Source: Formicarius rufipectus (lineage: Eukaryota; Chordata; Aves; Passeriformes; Formicariidae). From it: a DNA stretch of 64,000 bases. The translations under genes were made by a program, and so were the position numbers. Every line of letters starts with the position of its first letter. Positions within the stretch are counted from its first letter, which is position 1. Shown piece by piece: positions 51,639-64,000 of the stretch. The DNA lies in assembly GCA_013399695.1 (NCBI GenBank), contig VXAU01001281.1:588136-652135 (forward strand), given 5' to 3'. Below the pieces are notes generated by a model, which was given only the letters and a program-made list of their open reading frames with translations, ran no database searches and was not told the origin of the DNA.

Positions 51639-52226
51639 TATCGTGGTTTAACCCCAGCTGGCAGCTCAGCCCCACGCAGCCGCTCACTCACTCCTCCACA
51701 GTGGAATGGGGGAGACTGTTGGAACAGTAAAAGTGAGAAAAGTCGTGGGTTGTGACAAAGATACTTTAATAGGTAAAGCAAAAGCCACACACAAGCAAAT
51801 CAAAACAAGGAATTCATTCACCATTTCCCATGAGCACATAGGTGTTCAGCCATTCCTAGGAAATCAGGGCCCCAACACATATAACAGTGACTTGGTAAGA
51901 TAAATGTCATCACTCTAAACATCCCCCTTCCTCCTTCTTCCACCAGCTTTATATACTTGAGTATGATGCTATATGGTCTGAAATATCCCTTTGGTCAGTT
52001 GGTCTCAGTTGTCCCGACTGTGTCCCTTTTGAACTCCTCGTGCATCCTCAGGCTCCTCCCTGGCAGGGTGGTATGAGAAGAAAAGGTCTTGACTCTGTGT
52101 AAGTGCTGCTCAGCAACAATGAAAACATCCCTGTGTTATTAACACTCTTTTCAGCATGAATACAAACCAGAGCCCCATACTATGTATGTGAAGATAATTC
52201 AATTGATCCCAGCCAAAACCAGAACA
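51639..52226 (-). mobile_element. Solo LTR of an endogenous retrovirus, intergenic
   Basis: About 588 bp, the same family and orientation as 11858-12420. The plus-strand start is TATCGTGG, so the terminal TG has changed to TA; the end is AGAACA. The minus strand carries TATAAAG (near 51950) and ATTAAA (near 51766). It contains a segment between the TATA box and the distal end that the other copy has lost in part. No internal viral sequence and no clear target-site duplication. Confidence 0.85.
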
Positions 52227-53795
52227 AATATGCAATACGTGTATGTCTTTAGTCTCCTCTGAATTCATACAATCTGCCAAAATTAAATTCAAATAAATTT
52301 TTAAGATGCTGGGGTTTCGTTGGGGTTTTTTCCCCCTTTGTATTAGTTTCTGTACTGTCAATAGGCTCTGTCTGAAGGTCTCTTCAGTCTCATATTGGTC
52401 ATTCCATCTCCAGGTCCCATGCATTACTATGCCAACCTTTTGAACACTGTATGTGTTTCCTGTCACAAGCAATCCATATGCAGCTGCAGTCTCTGCTACT
52501 GAGGTATTTCAGCAGCATGTCTCACTGCAGTATTGAGCCCCCACAAAACTTCCATGCTTGGGCTCCCTGTAACCTTTGGGCTTCCACCACTGTCAGCTCT
52601 CTTGACTCCACAGTGATCCATGTCATAAGGACAGCAGAATAAAAGCATCAGGCCAAAGCCCCATATCACAGAACATAAAAATATTCCCTCTTTAATTTTC
52701 TTCACTGTTGTGAATAATTCACTGGGCAAGTTTTGGGGAAATTAAATGGTTTTAGCTTTTTGCATACAAAATAGCTTTTAAAATGGTACCTTACATGTCT
52801 CACTCTTCTCTTTTAGACTGGAGACCTTACCTGTAACTGACTAACACTTATAAGAGACTGATGCCACCTTAATTGGCTAATGAACAAATGTCTAATATTA
52901 GCAGGACTCATTCACAACTGTATCACTACAAACACAGCAATTTTGAGTTGCAATTATATTTTCTGTTACTAGTAGTGTAAGTCACAATTAATATGAAGAA
53001 TTCAACTAAATCACATGCAAGCCCATTACATTTCTATATATATCCCATTACAATTCTACTGCCTTCCCTTCTCCACTTAGTACTAGGGAACAAGCCCATC
53101 CTCTCTCAGCCCACCCCTGCATGCCAAGTCTTTTGTACATAGACCTGATTAGAGTCTAGGGGGTGGTCCAAAGGGTGTTTGTCCATTATCCACAGCTCAG
53201 CTTTACCACTGGCAACATCCACACTTCTAGAACCAGAATATCCCACCCTTCTTTGTTCTTCACAGGATTATACCCAATGCCTACTTTTTTATTTCCTGGG
53301 TTTCTTTCCTATTTAATTATTTTAATTCCTAGTGTTTATTTTCTGAAGTCCACCTTTCCAACAACCCTGCACCTCTCTTTCTCCACCTAGAGTTCTCCCA
53401 GAAAAATTGGACCTATTTAATGACCTGCTTCTATTTTTTCCTCATTAGTCCAAATTTTGCTACATTCACTCCCAAATTTGGGATCTCTAACACTGTTATC
53501 TAGGCAGCTTTGTTACAATATGGTATTTGCTCATTCTCTTATCTAGATAGTCACAAGACTCCCTTCAGTCCCTTTCATTCAAGCTGGTTACATTTCATCT
53601 ATACCATATGCTTTTTGAACAGAAATATGTTATCTTACTTTAGCCTTGACTTCCCTACTTACTCTGTATAAGCCAAACAGTTTCTTGATTTATGCAGAGA
53701 CAGCTTGCATACCAGAGCAACAGAATAACCCATTTTGTGCTCACACAATCTCTTTGCCCTTGAACAGTTTCGGTCACCCCTTCCAGGTTCCCATG
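52227..53795. other. Intergenic sequence, no gene or repeat recognised
   Basis: AT-rich, with short open frames only and nothing with family character. Confidence 0.5.
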
Positions 53796-53799
53796 GCAG

Positions 53800-54235
53800 C
53801 ATTAGCTCGTTTGAAGCCGTTTGAGCCTCTGGGTCACAGTAAGGCTGGAAGGAATGTCCTTTGAGGAGCAGCTGAGTACTTCAGGCCTGTCTAGTTTGGA
53901 GAAAAGCAGGCTGAGCAGTGACCTCATTGCTACTGAGCAGAGTGTGTGCAGAAGGAGATCCCTTCTCCCTAGTATCTAGTGATACGTCCCACATGAATGA
54001 TTCAGAGCTGCACCAGGGGAGGTTTAGTCCGGACATTAGGAAGCATTTCTTACCAAGAGAGTGGTCAAACAGTGGAAGAGGCTTCCTGGAGAGGCGGTCA
54101 ATACCCCAAGGCAGTGTTTTAGAGGTGTTTTGACAATGTTCTTAGTAACAGCTTTAACTTTTGGTCAGCCCTAAAGTGATCAGCCAGTTGGACTAGATGC
54201 TCATTGAAACTGAAATGTCTATTCTACTCTAAACA
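53800..54235 (+). mobile_element. CR1 3' fragment
   Basis: Sense CR1 sequence: TTTGAGGAGCAGCTGAGTAC, TAGTTTGGAGAAAAGCAGGC, TTTAGTCCGGACATTAGGAA, GGAAGAGGCTTCCTGGAGAG and GACTAGATG near the end. About 435 bp. Confidence 0.9.
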
Positions 54236-57200
54236 ACTTCAGAAGTGACCCACTAGCAAGGAGATGCACATTGCAGCAAAAATTACTTCACCAATGTCAG
54301 CACCAGTATCACATCTTACTGTTAAGAGTAGCTGGTTTTTTCCAGGGAGCATGGTTTCCTGATACTGCCAAAACCTCATCTCAGTTCCAGCAGCTGAAGC
54401 CAGGCTGCATTGCCCATTGCTACTTTTCACTATCATCTCTCATCTCACTTCACTTTGCCACCAAAACCATCATCTTGGTGCTAAGACCCAGTGTCACAGC
54501 TCATCTGCCATCTGCCAGTTCCCACTGCCAACCCTACAGAATCTTGTCTCACTGGGAGCATCTGCAAAGGCATAGCTGCTCTCACCAAAGGTGTGACTGC
54601 TGCTCACACAGCCAGCCAGCAGCACCTGCTGAGCTGTGGTACCACTAAGTCCAATCTGGCATAGCAAGAGCATCCCTGCCACCACAGGAGTTGGTCTGTG
54701 CAAGGGCCACACCACACCCAATACTCCAAGAGTGATGTGATTCCCAGACTGTGCTGATGGGGTAAAGACAACATGGATTAGAGTCACAGACTGGGCTGAA
54801 GGCAAGAAATGCTCCACAAGTGCTTACCAGTCCTTCTGCTCCTTGACATTGTTATCAGAGAAGCTGTATCCTTTCCATAAATTTAGCCTGGGAGAACTTC
54901 ATGAAGGATTTGTGGTAGCATGACCAACGTCAAAGCCACCAGATTAAAAGGCAGCAATTCCCAAGTGACTGGGCACTGACTAGAAAAAGGACAACATGCA
55001 GTCACCCTTGGGGAGATGACTAAGCTGGGACAAGCTGTAATAGAGAGTGAGTGGGATTCATGTGTAAACTCTGGACACTTACAGTGTGGAAATGATTCAT
55101 CTCATTTTGAAGAGGACATCTACACTTGGTCACATGAACTACACCGATACATTTAGCTGTTTTTCCTCCTACATGATTCAGGAATACTGCTATGCAATAT
55201 CTCGCTCAGATGCCTTCATGTTTGAAGAGATAAATCTCACACTGCATCTAGAGGTAGTAAATTCTCTGTTCAGAAGGCAAATTCTACATGCTACTCGTCT
55301 GTCTCTCTGTCAGAACTTGCAATCAATCTCTTTTTCTCATTTCCTTTTGAATTTCTAAACCTTCAAAACTTCAGGAAACAAGATTTTAAAAGGGCACACA
55401 CCTTACCTTCAATAATCAATATTTTCCATATGATAACAACAAATTATTTATTCAAATTTTCTAAAAAATACTACTGCCTTTTTGAACTTTTGTTAGAATT
55501 AACTAGCATTCCTTCACATGACTTTCCACTTTGATCTGTAAATTGATTTCTGACCCTACCAGCAGCTTGTGAAATATTTATTAGCACAGGAATATTATCA
55601 CAGCCTGATTATTGTCTAGATCACCCAGCAGCATACACACCAGGATGTTATTGCTGAGAAACTTGGCTGTGGTGTTTGTCCGTAAATTGACAGTAATTTT
55701 CCATGTCCCACTCCCTGCCCTACTACAGGTTTCTGTTTACCCGTGTTTTGGTCTGACAGTGCCATTCCATCTTGCCTGTCTCTTTTGCTTGCTGTACAGA
55801 CATAATCTTGCCAAGCAGGACTAGAAAATCAATATGATTAAATCAAATAATGGTATTGTAATGAAGCAAGCTCCAGAAGAGAAATTTTAATTACTTGTGG
55901 ATGTCATATTTATTTTAAAAGCAGAGCATCTGATTTATGGTTATTCTTCTGTGCCTTGTATATTAAATGTGGAACTACATATAATTTAGAGGGAAGATGT
56001 AATGGATGCCTACAAAAACATATGCGTCATGGAAAAGATGGGTAGGGATGGATCCAAATACCTTCCCATTAGGGCCTATCTAATTTGATAAATTGATTGT
56101 GTTTGAAACAAACAGGACAAGGTGGTTTTGATACAACAGGTTGTAAACCTGTGGAATTACTTAATAAAAAAAGCTGTGGATGCCAGAAATTTGTACAGTC
56201 CCAACAGGACACCAGAAAAAATATCCTAAGAAGAGACCTTTTGGGGGTTATTACACCACCACAAGGCTCAGGAAATTCCCTCAACATCCTTGGAAGCTGG
56301 GATGGTGTTAGAGAAAAGGGATCAACAGGGATCAACTTCATTTTAGCACTTCCTTAATTGACTGATTACAGGCACACTTGGAGATGTAAGGGACTAGGTG
56401 GCTACTCCTAAATTCTTAAAATTTGTAGATATTTACACTGAGCTTCCACATAAATGGTTACGGGAGCTGGCATTACTTCCTCATGGAAAAACATGAGGAA
56501 GCATCTAGACTCAAAATCTAGATAGCAGACAGATGCTAAATGCTTAGGTGGGGGAAGATGGGAGAAGAAATACCACAGGAAGCCCCTGAAAACAAAAAGC
56601 AAGCAGCTTGTTTTGAATTTAGTAACTGGATGGGCCACAGAGAAGATTTAAAAAGGAGATGACATAGTAAGGATTAGGAAAATGTGCTTTAAGCCACATT
56701 CTCAGTGATCAGGACAAGACTGTCAACAGCAAAGAAAAGCATGGTGAAACAATGATGATATTGAAAGTCTGAGCAAAAGTTTTGCAGAAAATCATCTGTA
56801 CTGCCTCAGTTCTACTGTACTCTACTCTCCTATGCTCAATAGCCGCCCTCTGGCAGCAGCATTAACAAGTGCTTAAGGCATTTTGGTTCTTTGTTGTTGG
56901 AATGGAAAGCCTTGTATATTAGGGGCTGATAAGATATATGTCTAGCCCAAATACAGCAAGAGAAATTGGTGCATCTATCCCTCACTCCAGATAGGGAGGA
57001 TTATTGAGGCTTGAAGCCTGACCCAGCAAATGTCACCTTTTCACATATGGAAACAACACAGGCTATACTCTGTTCCCAAGTTCACTGCAGCAGGATCCTC
57101 ACTGCTCTGCCTCCTACCTTGGCCTGCATACTCTCCTGCCTGGGATGCTGCTGGGTGACCAAGAACTCTCTGCTGCACCACATGGCAAGTACCCACTGTA

Positions 57201-57850
57201 CCGAGACAAGGGGGTAAAGAAGACGGTACCTCTCCTCCCTGTCTTCTGCCCATGAGGCAGATACAGTATGTTACAGGAGACCAACAGAGGTACAGAACCC
57301 ATAGAGGATGAGGAGCAGGGAAAAGGAAACAAGTGCTGGTGACAGCCTCAAGTTTAGGCTCTCCTGCCGTCCCATCCTTAGTACTCTTCAAGAGCATGTG
57401 GCAACAATGGTTTCGTGTCTATGGCCTGGGAGCCTTCATCAGAGCCATCACCAGCAGGACATCTCTCTTGCCTTGCTCATTACATCCCTGCCTGCATGGA
57501 GGGACCCCTGCCAAGAAGTATTATTTAAAGCCTGCACCCAACGTTTAAACTTGTATAATAAGCAGGCCCATGATATTGCTCACAGTGCCTGGAGAAATAA
57601 AAATTTCACGGTGAACATTAAAATCTTCCTCATGCGGGTTGCAGATGACAACTGCAAATCTTTGAAATACCAACAATATCTGTTGAAGTGTATCTCTGCT
57701 TTTCATCTAAGTACTGCTAAATATAAAATCTATAAACAGCTTGAAGAGGAGGAACTGTGACCTGGAGCTTTTGTCTGAACACCATAGCTGCTAGCAGTGA
57801 TGCAGCACATACGGCCTCTTTTAAGGCTTTGTGATCTAGCCTTTGCCCAG
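54236..57850. other. Intergenic sequence upstream of PANX2
   Basis: No coding gene recognised. Short open frames only, apart from the old CR1-like piece listed separately. GC content rises toward the PANX2 CpG island. Confidence 0.5.
56090..56360 (+). mobile_element. Probable old CR1-type LINE 3' fragment
   Basis: CCTGTGGAATTACTTAATAA then GCTGTGGATGCCAGAAATTT and a later GGTTATTACACCACC follow the pattern of older CR1 3' regions (TGTGGAA...CAGGxxGTGGATGCC). Diverged; tentative. Confidence 0.4.
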
Positions 57851-58385
57851 AGTGCTAATGCGTGCTCTGTCCCCAGCCTGTTCCAGAGGAGGACAGCACG
57901 GTCTGGCCATCTCTGTGCAGACACAGGCCCGGGCCCCATCTGAAAGGCAGCCCCTGCGTTTCTGGCAAGCGCTCTGGCCTTAGGTTGTTTCACCACGTGT
58001 GTCCAACCCCACATGTGCAGCATCTGAAGGGTGTTCTGATGGCAGCATCCAAACCTTGCCGTGCCCGCAGGTCCGAGGCCCTCCGGGCACAGCCTGCTCA
58101 GGTGAGGGTTCTCCCCTCCCTGACCGCCCCGCGCCCTGCCGCTGCGCTGCGGGAACCGCCGCGGTCCCGGGCCCGGGCGGGCTGATGGATGGCGAAGGGA
58201 AGGAGCCCGGGTCAGCTCTTGCCGGGGCCGCCAGGCCGCGCCGCGGAGCCCCCGCAGGGCCCCTCCGGACCCTCTCTGCGCAGGGCGGCCCCGACACGAC
58301 CCCGCAGCCCTCCCGAGCCGGCACTGCCCGCCCGGCCCCCACGGCGCATGCGCGCTGCGGGAGCGGCGCGGTGGCTCCTGCAGGG

Positions 58386-58430
58386 TCAGAGATAGGGATA
58401 AGGACAGGGACAGGGATAAGGACAGGGACG
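58386..58430 (+). repeat. Short GGGATAAGGACA tandem repeat in PANX2 CpG island
   Basis: About two copies of an 18-20 bp unit made of GGGATAAGGACA plus GGGACA. Minor. Confidence 0.8.
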
Positions 58431-59222
58431 CGGCCGCCGCAGCCGCCCGGGGCCACCGCAACGTGTTGCGCCCGCATGTTCTGGGCTGGGCTGTGCTGTG
58501 CTGTGCCGCACCGGCTGCGCGGCCGCGGCGCTCCCGGTCGCCCTGCTGCGGCCGCGCCCGGCTCCGCAGGCTCCAGCTGTTCTCTTGGATGCCTTAAAGG
58601 ACCTCTGCGTTCCCGCAGTTCGTTCCGGGCTGCTCTCGCCGTCTCCTCCTCCTCCCTTTCCTCCTCCTCCCCACAGCCGCTGCGAGCCCCTTCTTGAACT
58701 GCTCCGCACGTTCCCGCTGATCGGGACAAGCGGGCATTCCCATGCGAGCGCCCGCCGCCCGCTGCCGGGACCAGCACCCGCACGTCATCCGCCTCACGCT
58801 CCGCACCCAGAGCGACTCTATTACTTGTGGAGGTGCAGGGGCGTTTTTTCGGCAGGAAGGTCCAGTGTAAGTTTATTTGCGGCTCCCGCTGTTCTGTGCC
58901 AGCCATCGGATTTGCTCAACATCCCCCGGGAGCCGAGGGAAGCGAAGTTGCCAGGTAAATGCCCCCTTCCTTGTCTGCAGCACTCTGGGAGGCGGCTCCG
59001 GTCCGCCCGGTTGCATGGCTGCTGCACGGCACGGGTTGCGGAGCGGAGGCAGCGTTTAATGGCACAGCTGTCACCGGGCAGCTCCTGTCGCCGCCCGCGC
59101 CTCGTGGCATGTCTCCGCAGGACTGCGGGGCTCGGTGCCGCCGGGTGCGCCTGGAGCGCTCGGTGCCGCCGGGTGCGCCCGGCCGCGGCCCCGCCATCAC
59201 CGCTGTCCGCCTTGTCCCCGCA

Positions 59223-59299
59223 GGCCGGGCGGGCGCCGCCCGCAGCCAGCCCGTCTCCGGGGAGACCCGGCGGCGTGAGGCCGCCCGCCGCCGCTGCTT
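59223..59299 (+). other. PANX2: Probable PANX2 5' UTR segment of coding exon 1
   Basis: A strong acceptor (CCTTGTCCCCGCAG, ending at 59222) lies 77 bp upstream of the PANX2 ATG. A consensus donor GCCAG|GTAAAT lies at 58954/58955. Together they suggest a 268 bp intron in the 5' UTR. The splice sites are visible; their use is inference. Confidence 0.4.
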
Positions 59300-59525
59300 A
59301 TGCAACACATCATCGATAACCACCCCGACATGGCCACGGCGCTGCTGGCGGGCGAGAAGCTGAAGGAGCTCATCCTGCCGGGGCAGCAGGATGACAAGGC
59401 GGGCGCGCTGGCGGCTCTGCTCCTCCAGTTGAAGCTGGAGCTGCCCTTCGACCGCGTGGTCACCATCGGGACCGTCCTCATCCCCATCCTCCTCGTCACC
59501 CTCGTCTTCACCAAGAACTTTGCCG
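59300..59525 (+). CDS. PANX2: PANX2 (pannexin-2), coding exon 1
   Basis: Encodes the first 75 residues plus one base of pannexin-2, a large-pore channel-family membrane protein of brain and other tissues. Residues 11-30, MATALLAGEKLKELILPGQQ, and the block that follows (DDKAGALAALLLQLKLELPF, then DRVVTIGTVLIP) are nearly identical to mammalian PANX2. About residues 53-72 form the first transmembrane segment. An in-frame TGA at 59276-59278 makes the ATG at 59300 the first possible start. The donor GCCG|GTAAGG leaves phase 1, matching the human Ala/Glu junction. The large second exon with the extracellular loops and cytoplasmic tail is not in the window. Recognition is from memory. Confidence 0.95.
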
Positions 59526-62500
59526 GTAAGGGCGGCAGGACGGGCAGGGCCGTGCTGCAGCGGCTGCTGAGCGGGACCATTGGTGCCGAGACGTGTGCCA
59601 GCCCTGGCGGGCGGGGACGGCGGCGGCTCCCGGAGAGCCACCTGTGCCCCTGGTCGGGGCAGCTGCTGCCTCTCGCCTCAGGCAGGAGGTGGGGAAGGGT
59701 CCCCAGCCACCCTCCTTGGCGAGCGGCTCCAGGTCACTGACATGCAGGGAGGTATTCGCTGCCCTGCAGGAGCTGAGAGCCAGCGAGGGTGACACAGAGT
59801 GCAGGTTAGTGCTCCTTGAGGTGGGTCCTGGACAGGTCCTGGGCTGGACTCTGGCTGACGTCAAGCATTATCCTGATGTTACTTCAGGCACCTACAGCAT
59901 GAGTGTTAACTTGCCTGCTAGGGAGGGGCCGATGCTTTCACCGAGGCTGATACTGTATATGGAGCCGCATGCACAGTGTGCTTTGCCATACTGTGACAGT
60001 GGAAATCACCAGTGTCTGTTTCTGTTGAGGACCTGCATCTTGCATACATGCCGTAAAAAGCCTGGTTTGATTGCCCATCACCACCAGTCCAGGAAGGTCA
60101 GGTTTTGATGAACCTTGAAAATCACTGATCGGGTAAACTGTTAAGACCCCTCTTGGGCCACTGGCACCTGTGGAAACATTGTTTTCCTTTGTGAAGTATA
60201 GGCTTGATGAATGTAGCCGCCAGTGCCTGTCTGCTTTTACTGTCCCTTGAAGCTCCATGTTGAAAATCCATGGGAGCTTATTAGCACTTTAAAATACAGG
60301 ACTGACCTGTCAGTCTGTACCTTGTGATGTTGGTGAGAACTGGCTGTATTCAATCAGTTTAAACATACCAGAATAGACTCTCGCTTTGTGTGCTGCTTTG
60401 GGATTGACTTCCAATACTTAATATCCTTAATACTTGTTTTCATTATGAGATAATTTACCTAGAAGAATAACTGCTTACAAATAGAGCCTGGAGATTTTTT
60501 TAAATTATACATAACTTTTTCAATCTACCTCAGGTTTTTAAAAAATAATCTTATATAGCTCAAGATCATCAACCACAGGAAACAAGCCTCATTTTTTGGA
60601 TGGTCATCTGGGGGTATCTTGGAGAAACTAAGTTTACAGGGCATATGAGAACCAACTCTTCACAAGAACTGAAAGACAGGATTCAAGGTCACCTTTGGGA
60701 ATCTTCTGTGGAATGTGAAAGTTTTGTGATCCCTTCCTCTGTAGAGAAGTAAGCTAATAAAAGGGCAATCCTACAGAAGCTCATGAGAGTGCATATTTAC
60801 TTACATATGTGCTTTCATATTGCTTGAGATGTACAGTTTTGAACCTCAGTAGGCCTAAAGACAACCTTGGGTGCAGGCAAGGTCATGCCCCTCTTCATGT
60901 GTGTTCCTTTACATAGTGCAAGTTTCCTAGCAGAAGCCCTTTGATGACTCACTACTTGTTCAGACAGCAGTAACTTGCTCCATATGAGCAAGTCATCTGA
61001 GACTGCAGATTGTGTAGGAAGTGTCAAGTCTAAAAGACTCACATTTATACAGTGGATGTCCCTCTGCACATACATGGAAGAAAGAGGGTTTACTGAATTT
61101 ACTCACATCTGCCTGTGTTTCTGCAGTTGAGTTTATTTTGAGCTCTGAGAGACTATTCTCTAGGCTGACAGTTTTGTTCCAAATTTGTTTTTCAGAAGGA
61201 CTTGAAGCAACATTGCTTAAGTCTACTTATGGACTATGCATTCTGATTTGACTCAGAAAGAACAGTAGTCTATTGTGTCCTGCCAGGGCAAAGCTTATGA
61301 AGCATCATAGAAAACACACATCTCTGGAAAAACATGGGATAACATTCTTGACTCATATGATGTCATGTGTTTGTTCAGATGGTCTGTAGTTAGAAAAATA
61401 ATATGAGAAAAAAAGAAAAAATTACAGATGCAAGAGAATGTGATATAAAAACTCTAAGGGTCTGGTAAAACTAAAAAGATTCTTTTTTGGGGTTGAATTG
61501 AAGAGTTCAGGATTAGTAGGTTCAGCTCTGCTTCGACAGAGTGCAAGAGCAATATTTGTATTAGTTTTAATGTGATCTGAATCAGATGTTACTCTTTAAC
61601 AAAAGAGTGTTTACTCAGACTTCTTTACTAAGTTAAGCTTGTCCAGACCCTGGCAATAACAATAATTCAGCTGGATATATGCTTATAAAGGTTGTGTTGT
61701 TTCACCCAGGCACTGTCACTGATCTTGAAAAAAATCTAACTTTGTTTACTTGCTTTAGATACTGCTCCTTTTGTGCAACTTAAATAATAGGTATGAAAGT
61801 TCAAATTTTGCCGACAAAATTGAGTAAGGTACCTACTGCCCCTTTGCTGTGAACATCGTAGTAGCTTCCCAAACTTTGCTTTGGGCCCTCATGTGCTTAT
61901 CTAATACTTGTCATTATTCCTTATTCTAATAATGATATTCAGTGCAAGCCATGGGAAGACACCCTCATGCCACTAAAGGGAAAACAACCTAATTTTCTGG
62001 GGTCTATACCATCTTATTTAATCAGTATTGGTAAAGTTTTTGGAACAAAGGTGTTGCACTCAAGACATAAAAGTGGCTTTGTCTCAAATCATTGGTTTCT
62101 CACAGAACTTTTTTGCTGAGCACTGGAAGAACCTGCACAACGAGTGGGTAGAGGAGATCAGAGCCTCTTGTGTCTCTGATCTACCTTCAACTTTATGTGA
62201 GTGCGAAGTGTAGCTTAAAGCACAGTCAAGAGCAGCTGTACAGTCTGTACAAAACAAGTGTAGTGGGAGTTGCTTGGCTCAGCAGTGTGGGTGTCCTGCC
62301 CTGGGGTTGAGCCATCCCATCATCACAGGAAGCCTGGGCATCCCAGAGCAGCAGAGAGTCATCTGGGCCCAGAGGCTGCACTGAAACACACTTGAAAGCA
62401 GAGTTCAGCCCTATGGCACAGGACAAAGGAATAGTGTGTTGTTTATTTAAAAGATTGTAATTAACAACCTTAAAAATAATTATGTATGTAGTATAATATA

Positions 62501-62825
62501 TTGTAAAGTGTGTTGTATCTGGGGCTGGAGATAAAATCAGTTAATTATATTGTTTTAGTGATATGGGCAAAGTCACTTGTTAGGTAAATGCATGTGATCT
62601 TCATGTAAGTGATTTGTTTGCCTTTGAACTGGAGTATTCTGATCGTTACATCTGTTTTGAGAAATTAAGTGACAAATTACTGCTTTAATAGCATGAAAGA
62701 CAGGACCTAATTGTTCAGCAGATATTGTACTGATGTTCTGAATAAATCAAAATCCATTTGAACTTAATGTTTTACAAAAGACTTCAAATTTGGTATTGTG
62801 CTTTTCTTCTATTACATGTATCTTA
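59526..62825. other. PANX2: PANX2 intron 1 (first part)
   Basis: Follows the GTAAGG donor. No PANX2 exon 2 sequence (the large exon with the extracellular loop) was found. GC-rich to about 59900, then AT-rich with nothing recognised. Confidence 0.75.
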
Positions 62826-63330
62826 AAATCATAGAAAGGTTTGGCTTGGAAGAACCTTTTAAGATCATGTAGTTCAACTCCCTGCCATGGACACGGACAC
62901 CTTCCGCTAGACCAGGTTGCTCAAAGCCCTGTCCAACCTGATCTTGAACAGTTCCAGGGATGGGGCATTCACAGCTACTCTGGGCAGTCTGTTCCAGTGC
63001 CTCACCACTGTCAGAGTAAATAATTTCTTTCCTTGAGTCCAGTCTAAAGCGGCCCTTTTCCAGTTTAAAACCATTGTCCTGTTAAGAACAGGCCCTGCTA
63101 AAAAGTCTGTTCCCATCTTTCTTAAAAGCCCCCTTGAAGTACTGAAAGGCTGCAATAAGGTCTTCCTGGACTCTTCTCCAGGCTGAGTATCCCCAACTCT
63201 CTCAGCCTGTCATCTAAGTACTCCATCCCTCTGATCATTTTCATGGCCTTCCTCTGAACTTACACTGGCAGAGATTTTCTGGGCAGAGCTGCATGCTGGT
63301 CTGCAGGTGGGATCTCAAGGGAATGGAGTA
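62826..63330 (-). mobile_element. CR1 3' fragment in PANX2 intron 1
   Basis: Reverse-complement CR1: AAATCATAGAAAGGTTTGGC, CTTGGAAGAACCTTTTAAGATC, then GACCAGGTTGCTCAAAGCCC and TCTTCTCCAGGCTGAGTATC. About 500 bp. Confidence 0.92.
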
Positions 63331-64000
63331 GAAGGCCTCTGGGCCATGCTTTGTGTTATGCAGCCCTGCATGCTTGGTGTCCTTACAGTCTGACTAAAGG
63401 TTTAAAAAGGGGCTGTCATCCTTGGTTTGCTTTTGCCCTGTATATTAATGTGTAACATAACCAGAATTTATTGGGAGAAAAGATTTTGTTTCCAAACTTC
63501 ACTGCTAGATAGCAGTGCATTTGGGGTGAAATTGGGCTCTCTGCAGGGGGTAGATAAAGGGCATACACATTACTAGGATATGCTCCTGAGAGTTAAATTC
63601 AGGCTGCAAAGGAGGAGTAAGAGCTTGACCATTGATTTCAGTGGGAACAGGAGTCCACTCTAATGGCTGAAGTAAGATACAATTCTTTCACTGGCCTCCA
63701 CTTCATAAACTTTTTTCATAAGAGGAAACAAAGTCAGTCAGTTAACCTACATTGTTCTGAGTCTGTCAGTTCTCCTTTAATGTTTTTCAACCAAAACCAG
63801 TGTGAAAGGACATTCTAAAAAGTTAGTTAAAATAAATCCATGTGCCATATTTATACTGGGTGTTAGATCATCATAAGATCATAATTTAGGAATGATATTC
63901 AGTTACCTGACACAGAGAAAGCCCACATGAGCACAGGAGAAGAATGGATATTGTTTCTCTTTCTAAAACTCAACTGTGAACAGAATTCATACAAAACCAG
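63331..64000. other. PANX2: PANX2 intron 1 continued to window end
   Basis: No exon or repeat recognised. The gene continues past the window. Confidence 0.6.

Larger units (their letters stand above)
58050..59740 (+). promoter_or_regulatory. PANX2: PANX2 CpG island and promoter
   Basis: Very GC- and CpG-rich over about 1.7 kb, enclosing PANX2 coding exon 1. It contains a perfect NRF1-type palindrome GCGCATGCGC at 58344-58353. Long open frames on both strands here are composition artefacts. The exact start of transcription is unknown. Confidence 0.85.

Noticed and set aside
57980..58906. 308-codon open frame on the minus strand, and overlapping long frames on both strands (57730-58697, 58498-59319)
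   Set aside because: They lie in the PANX2 CpG island, where stop codons are rare because of GC content. They show Ala/Pro/Arg/Gly-rich composition, no domain and mutual overlap.
58916..59641. 241-codon minus-strand frame opposite PANX2 exon 1
   Set aside because: Shadow of the conserved PANX2 coding exon; low complexity and no family similarity.
1..64000. CRISPR array, tRNA or rRNA genes, prokaryotic operons
   Set aside because: No regularly spaced repeats with unique spacers and no cloverleaf or rRNA sequence seen. Gene structure is clearly vertebrate.

Overview
This is a vertebrate nuclear genomic window, almost certainly from a bird. Many CR1 LINE fragments on both strands, two related solo LTRs of a type common in bird genomes, short AT-rich introns and GC-rich CpG-island promoters all point that way. 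The LTR type suggests a neoavian bird rather than a chicken-like one, but that is inference. There are no bacterial-style operons, CRISPR arrays or tRNA/rRNA genes. Layout: 1-1480 is AT-rich upstream sequence. About 1500-2240 is a CpG-rich promoter holding a degenerate minisatellite of about 31-34 bp. From 2105 to 34287, on the + strand, 26 coding exons encode MOV10L1, the germline UPF1-like RNA helicase of the piRNA pathway. The exons join in consistent phase to 1200 codons plus two bases with no internal stop. A 27th, terminal exon could not be placed with confidence. From 34288 to about 57850 is a 23.5 kb stretch with no recognised protein gene; it holds CR1 pieces, an LTR and an assembly gap. 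About 58050-59740 is a second CpG island containing the first coding exon of PANX2 (59300-59525, + strand). The rest, to 64000, is the start of PANX2 intron 1; the next PANX2 exon lies outside the window. The MOV10L1-PANX2 order and orientation match the arrangement known from mammals. How the genes relate: MOV10L1 binds piRNA precursors and feeds them to PIWI proteins in germ cells. PANX2 is a channel-family membrane protein best known from neural tissue. Their adjacency is conserved synteny, not a shared pathway. I found no clearly new biological system. The points most worth a second look are the minisatellite that runs into the MOV10L1 start codon, a direct repeat flanking the exon for a helicase core motif, a stop codon built into the last mapped splice donor, and a tandem NAGNAG acceptor.
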